A stretch of DNA of 64,000 bases from Streptomyces sp. NRRL S-37 (GTDB lineage: Bacteria; Actinomycetota; Actinomycetes; Streptomycetales; Streptomycetaceae), in assembly GCF_000721605.1 (NCBI RefSeq), contig NZ_JOIZ01000005.1, forward strand, positions 62,001 to 126,000, written 5' to 3'. The position numbers were made by a program, and so were the translations under genes. Position 1 is the stretch's first letter; the number at the start of each line of letters is the position of its first letter. Below, one piece after another: positions 12,820 to 22,103 of this stretch. The notes beneath the pieces are model-generated. The model saw only the letters and a program-made list of their open reading frames with translations. It was not told the DNA's origin and did not search any database.

Positions 12820-14051
12820 TCACCGTGGTCGGGATGGGGGCCGGGGCGACGGTCGACGCCGAGGTGGCGGCGGGGGCGGAGCTGGTCGTCGGCGGGCGGC
12901 GGCACCTGGACGCCGTACGGCTGCCGGAAGGGGCCGAGCGGGTCGTGCTCGGGCCGCTGGCGCCCGCGCTCGACACCGTGGAGAAGTACCTCGCCGAGGA
13001 ACGGCCGGTCGTGGTGCTGGCCTCCGGGGACCCCGGGTTCTTCGGGATCGTGCGGGCGCTGGCCGAGCGGTTCGGGCCGGAGCGGCTCGATGTGCGGCCC
13101 GGTGTCTCCTCCGTCGCCGCCGCGTTCGCGCGGACCGGGCTGACGTGGGACGACGCCGTGGTGGTGAGCGCGCACGGGCGGGATCCGCGGACGGCGGTGC
13201 ATCTGTGCCGGGCGCATCCGAAGGTCGCCGTGCTGACGGGCCCCGGGGCCGGTCCGGCCGAGCTGGGGGCGGCGCTGCGGGACACCGGGCGGGTGCTGGT
13301 CGTCGCCTCCGCTCTGGGTTCCGCCGAGGAGCGGGTGGAGCGGGTGACGCCCGCCGAGGCCGCCGTGCGGGACTGGGGTGCGGCGGTGAGCGTGGTGCTG
13401 TGCCTGGACGAGGCGCGGGCGCTGGGGCCCGTACGGACCGTCGCGGGCGGGGCGGGGCGGCCCGCCGGCTGGGCGCTGGACGAGGCGGAGTTCGACCACC
13501 GCGACTCCATGATCACCAAGTTCGAGGTGCGGGCCCTGGCCCTGGCCCGGCTCGGGCCGCGCCCCGGTGAGCTGATGTGGGACGTCGGCGCGGGGTCGGG
13601 GTCCGTGGCCGTGGAGTGCGCGCGGCTCGGGGCCGCCGTCACCGCCGTCGAGAAGGCGGCGGACGGGGTGGCGCGGATCCGCGCCAACGCCGCCGCGCAC
13701 GGGGTCGACGTGCGCGTGGTGCACGGGGCGGCGCCGGACGTGCTGGCCGGTCTCGGCGAGGAACCCGACGCGGTGTTCGTCGGCGGGGGCGGGCGGGAGC
13801 TGCCGGCGGTCGTCACGGCGTGCGCGCGGCGGGCCCGGCGGACGGTCGTCGTCGCCATGGCCGCGCTCGACCGGGTGCCGGCGGCCCGTGCGGCGCTGAC
13901 GGACGCCGGTTTCTCCTGCGACGGCGTGCTGGTGCAGTCGTCGAGGCTCGCGCCGCTGCCCGGGGACGTGACCCGGCTCGCGGCGACCAATCCTGTTTTC
14001 CTGCTGTGGGGCGTCAGGCTCCCGGCGCACAACGAAGGAGTCGACGAGTGA
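12816..14051 (+). CDS. cobL: Precorrin-6Y C5,15-methyltransferase, decarboxylating (CobL; CbiE-CbiT fusion)
   Basis: This enzyme methylates C5 and C15 of precorrin-6B/6Y and removes the C12 acetate carboxyl. The 411-residue protein has a CbiE-type methylase half (MITVVGMGAG, VLASGDPGFFGIVR, VRPGVSSVAAAFARTG) and a CbiT-type Rossmann methyltransferase half starting near residue 225 (DHRDSMITKFEVRAL, LMWDVGAGSGSVAVE, VFVGGGG). The fused form is the usual CobL. Its start overlaps the cobM stop and its stop overlaps the next start. Confidence 0.93.
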   Translation: MITVVGMGAGATVDAEVAAGAELVVGGRRHLDAVRLPEGAERVVLGPLAPALDTVEKYLAEERPVVVLASGDPGFFGIVRALAERFGPERLDVRPGVSSVAAAFARTGLTWDDAVVVSAHGRDPRTAVHLCRAHPKVAVLTGPGAGPAELGAALRDTGRVLVVASALGSAEERVERVTPAEAAVRDWGAAVSVVLCLDEARALGPVRTVAGGAGRPAGWALDEAEFDHRDSMITKFEVRALALARLGPRPGELMWDVGAGSGSVAVECARLGAAVTAVEKAADGVARIRANAAAHGVDVRVVHGAAPDVLAGLGEEPDAVFVGGGGRELPAVVTACARRARRTVVVAMAALDRVPAARAALTDAGFSCDGVLVQSSRLAPLPGDVTRLAATNPVFLLWGVRLPAHNEGVDE

Positions 14052-15730
14052 TCGGCCTCATCTCCGCCACCGCCGCCGGAGCGGCCGCGCGGGACCGGCT
14101 GGCCGCCGTGTGGCCGGACCGTACACGCGTGTACGAGGGTCCCGTGCCGGACGCCGTACGGGCCGCGTTCGCCGAGTGCGAGCAGCTCGTGTGCTTCCTC
14201 GCCACGGGGGCCGTGGTGCGGCTGGTGGCGCCGCTGCTGGGCGGCAAGGCGAGCGATCCGGGTGTCGTCTGCGTCGACGAGGGCGGACGGTTCGCGGTGT
14301 CGCTGGTCGGCGGGCACGGCGGCGGGGCGAACGAGCTGGCCCGCGCGGTCGGCGAGGTGCTGGGCGCCGAGCCGGTGGTGACGACGGCGACCGACGCGGC
14401 CGGTCTGCCGGGTCTGGACACCCTCGGGCTGCCGGTGGAGGGGAACGTCGCCGCCGTGTCGCGGGCCCTGCTGGACGGCGAGGCGGTGGCGCTGCGCGCC
14501 GAGGTGGCCTGGCCGCTGCCGCCGCTCCCGGTCGCGGACGAGGGCGCGTACACGATCCGGGTCACGGACCGGCTGGTCGAGCCGGGCGAGCGGGAGGCGG
14601 TGCTGCGGCCGCCGACCCTCGTCGTCGGCGTCGGCGCCTCGAAGAGCGCCCCCGTGGACGAGGTGCTCGGCCTGGTCGAGGACGCCCTGCGCGGGGCCGG
14701 GCTGTCGGCGGCGTCGGTCGCCGCGCTGGCCACCGTGGACGCCAAGGCCGGCGAGCCCGGCATCGTGGAGGCGGCGCGGCGGCTCGGGGTGCCGCTGGTG
14801 ACGTACGCGGCCGAGGAACTGGCGCGCGTCGAGGTGCCCAACCCGTCGGACGCGCCGCTCGCCGCCGTCGGCACCCCCTCGGTCGCGGAGGCCGCCGCGC
14901 TGGCGGGCGGGGGCGAACTCCTCGTGCCGAAGCGGAAGTCGGCGGCCCGGCCCGCGATGGCGACCTGTGCCGTCGTACGGCGGCCGGGGCGCGGGCGGCT
15001 CGCGGTGGTGGGGCTGGGGCCGGGGGCCCGGGACCTGCTCACCCCGCGGGCGAAGGCCGAACTGCGGCGCGCCTCCGTGCTGGTGGGGCTCGACCAGTAC
15101 GTCGACCAGATCCGCGATCTGCTGCGGCCGGGCACGCGGGTGCTGGAGTCCGGTCTCGGGGCGGAGGAGGAGCGGGCCCGGACGGCCGTCGCCGAGGCCC
15201 GGCGCGGGCGGGCGGTCGCGCTGATCGGCAGCGGGGACGCCGGGGTGTACGCCATGGCGTCCCCGGCGCTCGCGGAGGCGTCCGACGACATCGACGTGGT
15301 CGGGGTGCCGGGCGTGACGGCGGCGCTGGCGGCCGGGGCGGTCCTGGGGGCGCCGCTGGGCCACGACCACGTGTCGATCAGCCTGTCCGACCTGCACACG
15401 CCGTGGGAGGTCATCGAGCGGCGGGTGCGGGCGGCGGCCGAGGCGGACCTCGTGGTGACGTTCTACAACCCGCGCAGCCGGGGCCGTGACTGGCAGCTGC
15501 CGAAGGCGCTCGCGATCCTCGCGGAGCACCGGGAGCCGGCCACGCCGGTCGGGGTGGTGCGCAACGCGTCCCGCGCGGACGAGTCGAGCCGGCTGACCAC
15601 GCTGGCCGGACTGGACCCGGCGACGGTCGACATGATGACGGTCGTGACCGTGGGCAACACGGCGACCCGTGAGATCGCGGGGCGCATGGTCACCCCGCGC
15701 GGCTACCGCTGGCAGGAGGAGGCACGGTGA
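14048..15730 (+). CDS. cobJ: CbiG / CobJ fusion: cobalt-precorrin-5A hydrolase-like plus precorrin-3B C17-methyltransferase
   Basis: A 560-residue two-enzyme protein. Residues 1 to about 300 match CbiG: FLATGAVVRLVAPLLGGK, VSLVGGHGGGANELA, VVGVGASKSAPVDEV and VATVDAKAGEPG-type strings. Residues about 315-560 match CobJ/CbiH: LAVVGLGPGARDLLTPRAK, ALIGSGDAGVYAMASPA, GVPGVTAALAAGAVLGAPLG, TFYNPRSRGRDWQ, VTVGNTATREI. CbiG removes the C20-containing fragment in the cobalt-early route, while CobJ contracts the ring in the oxygen-dependent route, so the fusion mixes names from both pathways. No separate CobG is seen in the window. GTGA overlaps join it to both neighbours. Confidence 0.92.
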   Translation: MIGLISATAAGAAARDRLAAVWPDRTRVYEGPVPDAVRAAFAECEQLVCFLATGAVVRLVAPLLGGKASDPGVVCVDEGGRFAVSLVGGHGGGANELARAVGEVLGAEPVVTTATDAAGLPGLDTLGLPVEGNVAAVSRALLDGEAVALRAEVAWPLPPLPVADEGAYTIRVTDRLVEPGEREAVLRPPTLVVGVGASKSAPVDEVLGLVEDALRGAGLSAASVAALATVDAKAGEPGIVEAARRLGVPLVTYAAEELARVEVPNPSDAPLAAVGTPSVAEAAALAGGGELLVPKRKSAARPAMATCAVVRRPGRGRLAVVGLGPGARDLLTPRAKAELRRASVLVGLDQYVDQIRDLLRPGTRVLESGLGAEEERARTAVAEARRGRAVALIGSGDAGVYAMASPALAEASDDIDVVGVPGVTAALAAGAVLGAPLGHDHVSISLSDLHTPWEVIERRVRAAAEADLVVTFYNPRSRGRDWQLPKALAILAEHREPATPVGVVRNASRADESSRLTTLAGLDPATVDMMTVVTVGNTATREIAGRMVTPRGYRWQEEAR

Positions 15731-16314
15731 ACCGTGTGGTGCACCCCATCGAGCAGGAGTCCTTCCGGCGGCTGCGCGCCCGCCTCGACACCTCGCGCTT
15801 CCCGCCGCTGACCCGGGCGGTGGTGGAGCGGGTCATTCATTCCGCGGCCGACCTGGAGTACGCGTCCGATCTCGTCATGGACGAGGGCGAGTTGACGAAG
15901 GCGCACGCCGCGCTGCACGCCGGGGCGCCGGTCGTGGCGGACGTGGAGATGGTCGCGGCCGGGATCACCCGGCGGGAGACCGTGTGCCGGCTGAAGGACG
16001 CGAGGTCCGGGCCGGGGCTGACGCGTTCGGCGCACGCCGTGCGGCTGGCGTACGAGGAGGTCGGGCCCGGCGCCCTGTGGGTGATCGGCTGTGCGCCGAC
16101 CGCCCTGGAGGAACTGCTGATCCTGGACGCCTCCCCCGCGCTCGTCATCGGGCTGCCCGTCGGTTTCGTCGGGGCGGCCGAGTCCAAGGCCGCGTTGCGG
16201 GAGAGCGGGCTGCCCGCCGTGAGCAACGTGTCCGAGAAGGGCGGGTCGGCGGTCGCCGCCGCCGCGCTCAACGCCCTGCTGTACCACCCGATCTCACCTG
16301 AGGAGAACCTGTGA
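15727..16314 (+). CDS. cobH: Precorrin-8X methylmutase (CobH/CbiC)
   Basis: Moves the C11 methyl group to C12, giving hydrogenobyrinic acid. The 195-residue product starts at a GTG overlapping the cobJ stop. Family strings include IEQESFRRLRARLD, ERVIHSAADLEYASDL, ADVEMVAAGITRR, VIGCAPTALEELL and GLPVGFVGAAESK. It contains the conserved His (ERVIH) used in the 1,5-shift. Length is usual. It is coupled to cbiX by another GTGA overlap. Confidence 0.94.
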   Translation: MNRVVHPIEQESFRRLRARLDTSRFPPLTRAVVERVIHSAADLEYASDLVMDEGELTKAHAALHAGAPVVADVEMVAAGITRRETVCRLKDARSGPGLTRSAHAVRLAYEEVGPGALWVIGCAPTALEELLILDASPALVIGLPVGFVGAAESKAALRESGLPAVSNVSEKGGSAVAAAALNALLYHPISPEENL

Positions 16315-17222
16315 CCACCCCGCCGCCCGCCCTGCTCATCGCCGGCCACGGCACCCGGGACGACGCCGGAGCGGAGGCGTTCCGCGACTTCGTACGGGAG
16401 CTGGGGCTCCGCCACCCCGGACTGCCCGTCGCGGGCGGCTTCATCGAGCTGTCCCCGCCGCCGCTGGGCGAGGCCGTCGCCGAGCTGGTGGAGCGGGGGG
16501 CGCGGCGGTTCGCCGCCGTGCCGCTGATGCTGGTGTCCGCCGGGCACGCCAAGGGGGACATCCCGGCGGCGCTGGCCCGTGAGAAGGAACGGCACCCCGG
16601 GATCTCGTACACCTACGGCCGTCCGCTGGGCCCGCACCCCGCGCTGCTGAGCGTGCTGGAGCGGCGGCTGGCGGAGGTGCTCAGGGACTGGGACCCGGCC
16701 GAGGTGACGGTGCTCCTGGTGGGGCGCGGTTCGACGGACCCGGACGCCAACGCCGAGGTGTTCAAGGCGGCGCGGCTGCTGTGGGAGGGTCGCGGGTACG
16801 CCGGTGTGGAGACGGCGTTCGTGTCGCTGGCGGCGCCGGACGTGCCGGCCGGGCTGGAGCGCTGTGCGCGGCTGGGGGCGCGCAGGGTCGTGGTGCTGCC
16901 GTACTTCCTGTTCACCGGGATCCTGCCGGACCGGGTGCGGCGGCAGACCGAGGAGTGGGCGGCGGCACACCCGGAGACCGAGGTGCGGTCGGCGGACGTC
17001 ATCGGACCCGAACCGGAGCTGCTGGATCTGGTGTGGGAGCGGTACGAGGAGGCCGTGCGGGGCGATCTGCGGATGAACTGCGACTCGTGCGTGTACCGGA
17101 TCGCGCTGCCGGGCTTCGAGGACAAGGTGGGGCAGCCGCAGCAGCCGCACTTCCACCCGGACGACGACGGCCACCACCATCACGGACACGGCCACGGGCA
17201 CGCGCACTCCCATGCGCACTGA
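16311..17222 (+). CDS. cbiX: CbiX-type sirohydrochlorin chelatase with His-rich tail
   Basis: Predicted to insert cobalt (or iron) into sirohydrochlorin. The 303-residue product holds two CbiX domains: LLIAGHGTRDDAGAEAF at the N-terminus, with its catalytic-type His, and VTVLLVGRGSTDPDANAE near residue 125. A cysteine motif MNCDSC follows, then a tail of about 24 residues with 12 histidines (HFHPDDDGHHHH and HGHGHAHSHAH). Such tails usually bind or store metal. Early insertion by CbiX and late insertion by CobN would be redundant, so this protein may instead serve sirohaem or act as a cobalt chaperone. The last 11 bases overlap cobC. Confidence 0.9.
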   Translation: MTTPPPALLIAGHGTRDDAGAEAFRDFVRELGLRHPGLPVAGGFIELSPPPLGEAVAELVERGARRFAAVPLMLVSAGHAKGDIPAALAREKERHPGISYTYGRPLGPHPALLSVLERRLAEVLRDWDPAEVTVLLVGRGSTDPDANAEVFKAARLLWEGRGYAGVETAFVSLAAPDVPAGLERCARLGARRVVVLPYFLFTGILPDRVRRQTEEWAAAHPETEVRSADVIGPEPELLDLVWERYEEAVRGDLRMNCDSCVYRIALPGFEDKVGQPQQPHFHPDDDGHHHHGHGHGHAHSHAH

Positions 17223-18279
17223 GCCGGCGGCCGGCGGGCACGATCTGCGGCACCACGGGGACGCCGAGGTCCGCGACGACGGCTCCGCGCTGGTCGACCT
17301 CGCGGTGAACGTCCGCGCGGACACGCCTCCGGGGTGGCTGCGGGAGCACATCGCCGGGTCGCTGTCGGGGCTGGCCGCCTACCCGGACGGGCGGGCCGCG
17401 CGGGCGGCGGTGGCGGCGCGGCACGGGCTGCCGGTGGAGCGGGTGCTGCTGACGGCCGGGGCGGCGGAGGCGTTCGTGCTGCTGGCGCGGGCGCTGGAGG
17501 TGCGCCGCCCGGTGGTGGTGCATCCGCAGTTCACGGAGCCGGAGGCGGCACTGCGGGACGCCGGGCACACGGTCGGCCGGGTGCTGCTGCGGGCGGCGGA
17601 CGGGTTCCGGCTGGACCCGGCGGCGGTGCCGGAGGACGCGGACCTGGTGGTGATCGGCAACCCGACGAACCCGACGTCGGTGCTGCACCCGGCCGGGGCG
17701 GTCGCCCGGCTCGCCCGGCCGGGGCGGACGCTGGTGGTGGACGAGGCGTTCATGGACGCGGTGCCGGGCGAGCGCGAGGCGCTGGCCGGGCGGACGGACG
17801 TGCCCGGTCTCGTCGTCCTGCGCAGCCTCACCAAGACGTGGGGGCTGGCGGGGCTGCGGATCGGTTACGTCCTGGCGGCTCCGGAGACCGTCGCGGAACT
17901 GGAGCGGGCGCAGCCGCTGTGGCCGGTGTCCACGCCGGCGCTGGCGGCGGCGGAGGCGTGCGTGGGGGCGCGGGGCCTCGCGGAGGCGGCCGACGCGGCC
18001 CGTCGTGTCGCGGTGGACCGTGCGTATCTGGTCGCGAGGCTGCGGGAGTTCGCCGGCCGCGGTCTGCGGGTCGTGGAACCCGCGGAGGGGCCCTTCGTCC
18101 TGGTCCGGCTGCCGGGGGCGGCGGCGGTACGGCGGCGGCTGCGGGCGCTCGGTTACGCGGTGCGGCGCGGGGACACGTTTCCGGGGCTGGACGAGGAGTG
18201 GCTGCGGGTGGCGGTGCGGGGACGGGGGACGGCGGACGGGTTCCTGGGCGCGCTGGGGGAGGCTCTGAGGACAGTTTGA
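17212..18279 (+). CDS. cobC: CobC-like PLP-dependent aminotransferase/decarboxylase (Rv2231c-type)
   Basis: A fold-type I PLP enzyme of 355 residues. The PLP lysine is Lys208 in RSLTKTWGLAGLRIGY. Other conserved strings are ILITGAAEA-like LLTAGAAEAF, GNPTNPTSVLHP and VVDEAFMDAVPGE. Relatives in B12 clusters act as L-threonine-O-3-phosphate decarboxylases, making the aminopropanol phosphate used by CobD; the closely related histidinol-phosphate aminotransferases are the main alternative. It overlaps cbiX by 11 bases and ends the second cob run three bases before a strong palindromic repeat. Confidence 0.85.
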   Translation: MRTEPAAGGHDLRHHGDAEVRDDGSALVDLAVNVRADTPPGWLREHIAGSLSGLAAYPDGRAARAAVAARHGLPVERVLLTAGAAEAFVLLARALEVRRPVVVHPQFTEPEAALRDAGHTVGRVLLRAADGFRLDPAAVPEDADLVVIGNPTNPTSVLHPAGAVARLARPGRTLVVDEAFMDAVPGEREALAGRTDVPGLVVLRSLTKTWGLAGLRIGYVLAAPETVAELERAQPLWPVSTPALAAAEACVGARGLAEAADAARRVAVDRAYLVARLREFAGRGLRVVEPAEGPFVLVRLPGAAAVRRRLRALGYAVRRGDTFPGLDEEWLRVAVRGRGTADGFLGALGEALRTV

Positions 18280-18281
18280 TC

Positions 18282-18456
18282 CGCCCCCGCCGCCCCTTCC
18301 CGTCCCGAAACTGGGGCTCCGCCCCAGACCCCGCTCCTCAAACGCCGGAGGGGCTAAAAGTCAGCCCCTCTGGGGGTACCCCCTCTGGGGGAGTTTGAGG
18401 AGCGGGGGTCCGGGGGCAGCGCCCCCGGGATGGGACGGGTAAGGGCGGCGGGGGCG
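18282..18456. repeat. Palindromic repeat copy C (bidirectional terminator)
   Basis: A 175-base element flanked by almost perfect 25-base inverted repeats (18282-18306 and 18432-18456, one mismatch) starting CGCCCCCGCCGCCCC. Inner arms also pair: CTCCTCAAACGCCGG with TTTGAGGAGCGG, and GGGGGTACCCCC sits near the centre. It lies between cobC (rightward) and the amidohydrolase (leftward), so RNA from either side would form a long hairpin. It shares long stretches with copies A and B. Confidence 0.85.
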
Positions 18457-18487
18457 AGGAAACCCTCGGTCCCCCGCCGGGCCGCCG

Positions 18488-19579
18488 TCACCCGACCACG
18501 CGCCCGTTCAGCACCACCCGGCGCGGAGCCTTCAGCACGCGGACGTCCGCGCGCGGGTCCGAGCCGTAGACCACCAGGTCCGCCGGCGCGCCCTCCTCCA
18601 GGCCGGGACGGCCCAGCCACGCGCGGGCCGCCCAGGTCCCGGCGGCCAGCGCCTCGACCGGCGGAATCCCGGCCTTGGCCAGCTCCGCGACCTCGTCCGC
18701 CGCCAGGCCGTGCGGGAGGGTGCCGCCGGCGTCCGTACCGACGAACACGGGGACGCTGGCGTCGTACGCGGAGCGCACGGTGTCGTAGCGGCGCGCGTGG
18801 AGCCGGCGCATATGGGCCGACCAACGGGGGAATTTGGACTCGCCGCCGTCGGCGAGCGCGGGAAAGGTGGCGATGTTGACGAGGGTCGGGACGATCGCGA
18901 CGCCCCGTTCGGCGAAGAGCGGAATGGTGTCGTCGGTCAGGCCCGTGGCGTGCTCGACGCAGTCGATGCCGGCCTCGACCAGGTCCCGCAGGGAGTCCTC
19001 GGCGAAGCAGTGCGCGGTGACGCGGGCGCCCAGCCGGTGCGCCTCGGCGATCGCCGCCTCGACCGCGCCGCGCGGCCAGCAGGCCGACAGGTCGCCCAGG
19101 TCGCGGTCGATCCAGTCGCCCACCAGCTTCACCCAGCCGTCGCCGCGCCGCGCCTCCTGGGCGACGTACGCGACGAGGTCGTCGGGTTCGACCTCCCAGG
19201 CGTAGTTGCGGATGTAGCGGCGGGTGCGGGCGATGTGCCGCCCGGCCCGGATGATCTTCGGGAGGTCGTCGCGGTCGTCGGTCCAGCGGGTGTCGGAGGG
19301 CGAGCCCGCGTCGCGCAGCAGCAGGGCGCCGGCGTCGCGGTCGGTGAGCGCCTGCTTCTCGGCGACGTCCGCGGGGACCGCGCCGTGCCGGTCGAGGCCC
19401 ACGTGGCAGTGGGCGTCGACCAGGCCGGGCAGCGCCCAGCCGGTGACGGTGCGGACGTCGCGGGCGCCGGCGGGACGGTCGTAGGAGATCCGCCCGCCGA
19501 CGACCCACAGTTCGTCACGGACCTCGTCCGGGCCGACGAGGATCCGCCCCTTCACGTGCAGCACCGCGCGTTCGCTCAT
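18488..19579 (-). CDS. Amidohydrolase family protein (imidazolonepropionase-like)
   Basis: A cytoplasmic metal-dependent hydrolase of 363 residues. It has the amidohydrolase signatures LPGLVDAHCHVGLDRHG (metal-binding HxH), VTAHCFAEDSLRDLVEAGIDCVEHATGL (two metal-site His) and VPVFVGTDAGGTLPHG (catalytic Asp), and ends with the usual beta-sandwich strand GAPADLVVYGSDPRADVRVL. The ATG at 19579 is preferred to a GTG nine bases upstream. It starts 22 bases after the ABC-transporter ATPase gene on the same strand, so it may be the last gene of that operon and hydrolyse a product of what is imported. The substrate is unknown. Confidence 0.82.
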   Translation of the reverse strand: MSERAVLHVKGRILVGPDEVRDELWVVGGRISYDRPAGARDVRTVTGWALPGLVDAHCHVGLDRHGAVPADVAEKQALTDRDAGALLLRDAGSPSDTRWTDDRDDLPKIIRAGRHIARTRRYIRNYAWEVEPDDLVAYVAQEARRGDGWVKLVGDWIDRDLGDLSACWPRGAVEAAIAEAHRLGARVTAHCFAEDSLRDLVEAGIDCVEHATGLTDDTIPLFAERGVAIVPTLVNIATFPALADGGESKFPRWSAHMRRLHARRYDTVRSAYDASVPVFVGTDAGGTLPHGLAADEVAELAKAGIPPVEALAAGTWAARAWLGRPGLEEGAPADLVVYGSDPRADVRVLKAPRRVVLNGRVVG

Positions 19580-19600
19580 GCACCGCACCCTAATGACCCG

Positions 19601-20398
19601 CTACCCGGACTTGCCCACCTGGTCGGAGGTCTCCTCCTCGACGTCCGCCATGGCGGGGTCGAGGAGGCGGGAGAGGAAGTGGCGGGTGCGTTCGTGCCGG
19701 GGCCGGCCGATGACCTCCTCGGGGGTGCCGTCCTCGACGATCACTCCGCCGTCCATGAAGACGACCCGGTCGGCGACCTCGCGGGCGAAGGTCATCTCGT
19801 GGGTGACGACCATCATCGTCATGCCCTCGTCGGCGAGCATCCGCATGACCGCGAGGACGTCACCGACCAGTTCGGGGTCGAGCGCCGAGGTCGGCTCGTC
19901 GAACAGCATCACCTCGGGGCCCATGGCCAGCGCGCGGGCGATGGCGACGCGCTGCTGCTGGCCGCCGGAGAGGGAGGACGGGTAGGCGTCCGCCTTCTCG
20001 GCGAGGCCGACGCGCCCCAGGTTCTCCGCGGCCACCTTCGCCGCCTCGGCCTTGCCCCGGCGCAGCACCCTGCGCTGTGGCAGCGTGAGGTTCTCCGTCA
20101 CCGTGAGGTGCGGGAAGAGGTTGAACTGCTGGAAGACCATGCCGATGCGGCGGCGTACGGCGTCGATGTCGACGTCCGGGTCGGTGAGTTCCGTCCCGCC
20201 GACGAAGACCTGCCCCTTGCTGGGCTCCTCCAGGAGGTTCACGCACCGCAGCAGGGTCGACTTGCCCGACCCGGACGGGCCGATGACGCAGACGACCTCG
20301 CCCTGGCCGATCTCCAGGTCGATGCCGCGCAGCACCTGGTTGTCGCCGAAGGACTTGTGCAGACCGCTGACGCGGATCTCCGGTCGGCTCGTGCTCAT
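19601..20398 (-). CDS. Polar amino-acid ABC transporter, ATP-binding protein
   Basis: A 265-residue ATPase of the GlnQ/HisP type. It shows Walker [10 protein letters not shown] (residues 40-48), signature [17 protein letters not shown], Walker [15 protein letters not shown] and the switch [16 protein letters not shown]. The ATG at 20398 overlaps the permease stop (ATGA), and a longer upstream reading frame has no family similarity. It energises uptake with the permease and binding protein immediately upstream in the same operon. Confidence 0.92.
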   Translation of the reverse strand: MSTSRPEIRVSGLHKSFGDNQVLRGIDLEIGQGEVVCVIGPSGSGKSTLLRCVNLLEEPSKGQVFVGGTELTDPDVDIDAVRRRIGMVFQQFNLFPHLTVTENLTLPQRRVLRRGKAEAAKVAAENLGRVGLAEKADAYPSSLSGGQQQRVAIARALAMGPEVMLFDEPTSALDPELVGDVLAVMRMLADEGMTMMVVTHEMTFAREVADRVVFMDGGVIVEDGTPEEVIGRPRHERTRHFLSRLLDPAMADVEEETSDQVGKSG

Positions 20399-21231
20399 TT
20401 CACGGCCTCCTGGGCCTTGGCCTCCATGCGGCGCACGACGAAGCCGAGCGGGACGGTGATCAGCAGGTAGCACAGGCCGGCCACCAGGATGGGGGTGGAG
20501 TTGGCGGTCTGGCTGGCCAGGTCGCGGCCGTACTTGGAGAGTTCGCGCTCCTCCAGGGTGACGCCGAGGAACAGCACCAGCGAGGAGTCCTTGAAGAGCA
20601 GGACGAGTTCGTTGGTGAGCGGCGGCAGGATGATGCGGAAGGCCTGCGGGATGATGATGGAGACCATGGCGCGGGCGGGCGAGAAGCCCAGCGAACGGGC
20701 CGCCTCCATCTGCCCCTTGGGCACCGCCTGGATGCCGGCCCGGATCGTCTCCGCCATGTAGGCGGCGGCCACCAGGCCGAGCGCGAGGGCGACCTTGCCG
20801 TACGTACCGCCGACGATCTCCGTGCCGGGGAAGGCGAGCGGCACGGCGACGCCGATGAAGATGAAGATCAGCAGGGCGGGCAGACCCCGGAAGATCTCGA
20901 TGTAGACGCCGGCCAGCCAGCGGTACGGGCCGACGGACGACAGCCGCATCAGCGCGATCACCATGCCGAGGGCGAGCCCGACGGCGAAGCCGGTGACCGT
21001 GTAGAGCACGGTGTTCTTCAGCGCCAGCGTGATGACCTCGGGGAACATCCGCTCGCCGATGTCGGCCTGCGCGAACTGGTTCTGCAGCCGTCCCCAGTCG
21101 GCCGTGACCGCGAAGGCGATCACGGCCGCGACGAACACGGCGTACTGGATGCCGCGCGACAGGCTGCGCTTCTGGCGCCGCGTCAGGCCCTTCCTCTTCG
21201 GCTGGAGGTCGGGCTTCTCCGTGTCGGCCAT
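20395..21231 (-). CDS. Polar amino-acid ABC transporter, permease
   Basis: A 278-residue membrane protein of the HisM/GlnP type. A basic cytoplasmic N-terminus ([15 protein letters not shown]) precedes a first membrane span, then about four more spans. The EAA loop is seen as [33 protein letters not shown]. Other family strings are [17 protein letters not shown] and [16 protein letters not shown]. Only one permease gene is present, so a homodimer is likely. It lies four bases after the binding-protein stop and overlaps the ATPase start. Confidence 0.9.
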   Translation of the reverse strand: MADTEKPDLQPKRKGLTRRQKRSLSRGIQYAVFVAAVIAFAVTADWGRLQNQFAQADIGERMFPEVITLALKNTVLYTVTGFAVGLALGMVIALMRLSSVGPYRWLAGVYIEIFRGLPALLIFIFIGVAVPLAFPGTEIVGGTYGKVALALGLVAAAYMAETIRAGIQAVPKGQMEAARSLGFSPARAMVSIIIPQAFRIILPPLTNELVLLFKDSSLVLFLGVTLEERELSKYGRDLASQTANSTPILVAGLCYLLITVPLGFVVRRMEAKAQEAVK

Positions 21232-21235
21232 GGGA

Positions 21236-22087
21236 TCAGGACGCGGCCGGCGAGGCGGCGGACTCGTCGTACGGGCCGATCCACTGCTCGTACAGCTTCT
21301 TGTACGTGCCGTCGGCCTTGGCGTCCGCGAGGGCCTTGTTCACGGCCTCGCGCAGCTTGGTGTTGCCCTTCTTCACCGTGAAGCCGTACTCCTCGCCGGT
21401 GTCGATCTGCTCGGCGACCGTGAAGGCGTCGGCGTTGGCCTTGTCCTTCAGCCAGCCCTGGACGACGGGGTAGTCGATGACGACGGCCTTGACCTGGCCG
21501 GTGCGCAGGCCGTTGAGGACGGCGTCGGAGGACTCGAAGGAGACCGGGTCGAAGCCCTGCCCCTTGACGTAGTCCTCGCCGGTGGTCTGCGCCTGCGCGC
21601 CGAGCTTGACGTTCTTCGCCTTCACGTCGGCGAGGGAGGTGACCCCGCTGTCCTTGTCGACGAGGACGGCCTGGGTGGCGTTGAAGTACGGGTCGGAGAA
21701 GTCGACGTTCTTCTTCCGCTCCTCGGTGATGGTCATGCCGGCCGCGGCCAGGTCGCACTCGCCGGAGTTGAGGAAGGCACCGGTCTTGAAGTTCTCGAAG
21801 GGCGTGTCGAGGATCTCCTGCTTCACGCCCAGGTCCTCGGCGACCAGGTCGATCAGCGCGACGTCGAAGCCCTGCACCTTGCCGTCGATCTCCGACTGGA
21901 AGGGCGGGTACGGGAGATGGGTGCAGGTGGTGAGCTGTCCCGCCTTGACGACCTCGACCCCGCCGGCGGCGGTCTTCGAGCCGCTGCCTCCGTCGTCGCT
22001 GGAGGTGCAGGCGGACAGGAGGACCAGCCCGGCCGTCGCGGTGGTGGCGGCCAGCACACGGGTCCGGCGGCCGAGGAGCGTCTTCAC
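21236..22087 (-). CDS. Polar amino-acid ABC transporter, substrate-binding lipoprotein
   Basis: A secreted, lipid-anchored binding protein of 283 residues. The N-terminus has basic residues, a hydrophobic core and the lipobox LLSAC, with the lipidated Cys27. The mature part is an SBP family 3 domain: THLPYPPFQSEIDGKVQGFD, FDVALIDLVAEDLG, FKTGAFLNSGECDLAAAGMT and ITEERKKNVDFSDPYF. The ligand cannot be told from sequence. It is the first gene of the operon and has the promoter and inverted repeats described at 22104-22150. Confidence 0.9.
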   Translation of the reverse strand: MKTLLGRRTRVLAATTATAGLVLLSACTSSDDGGSGSKTAAGGVEVVKAGQLTTCTHLPYPPFQSEIDGKVQGFDVALIDLVAEDLGVKQEILDTPFENFKTGAFLNSGECDLAAAGMTITEERKKNVDFSDPYFNATQAVLVDKDSGVTSLADVKAKNVKLGAQAQTTGEDYVKGQGFDPVSFESSDAVLNGLRTGQVKAVVIDYPVVQGWLKDKANADAFTVAEQIDTGEEYGFTVKKGNTKLREAVNKALADAKADGTYKKLYEQWIGPYDESAASPAAS

Positions 22088-22103
22088 GGGAGCCTCCTGT
22101 CAG

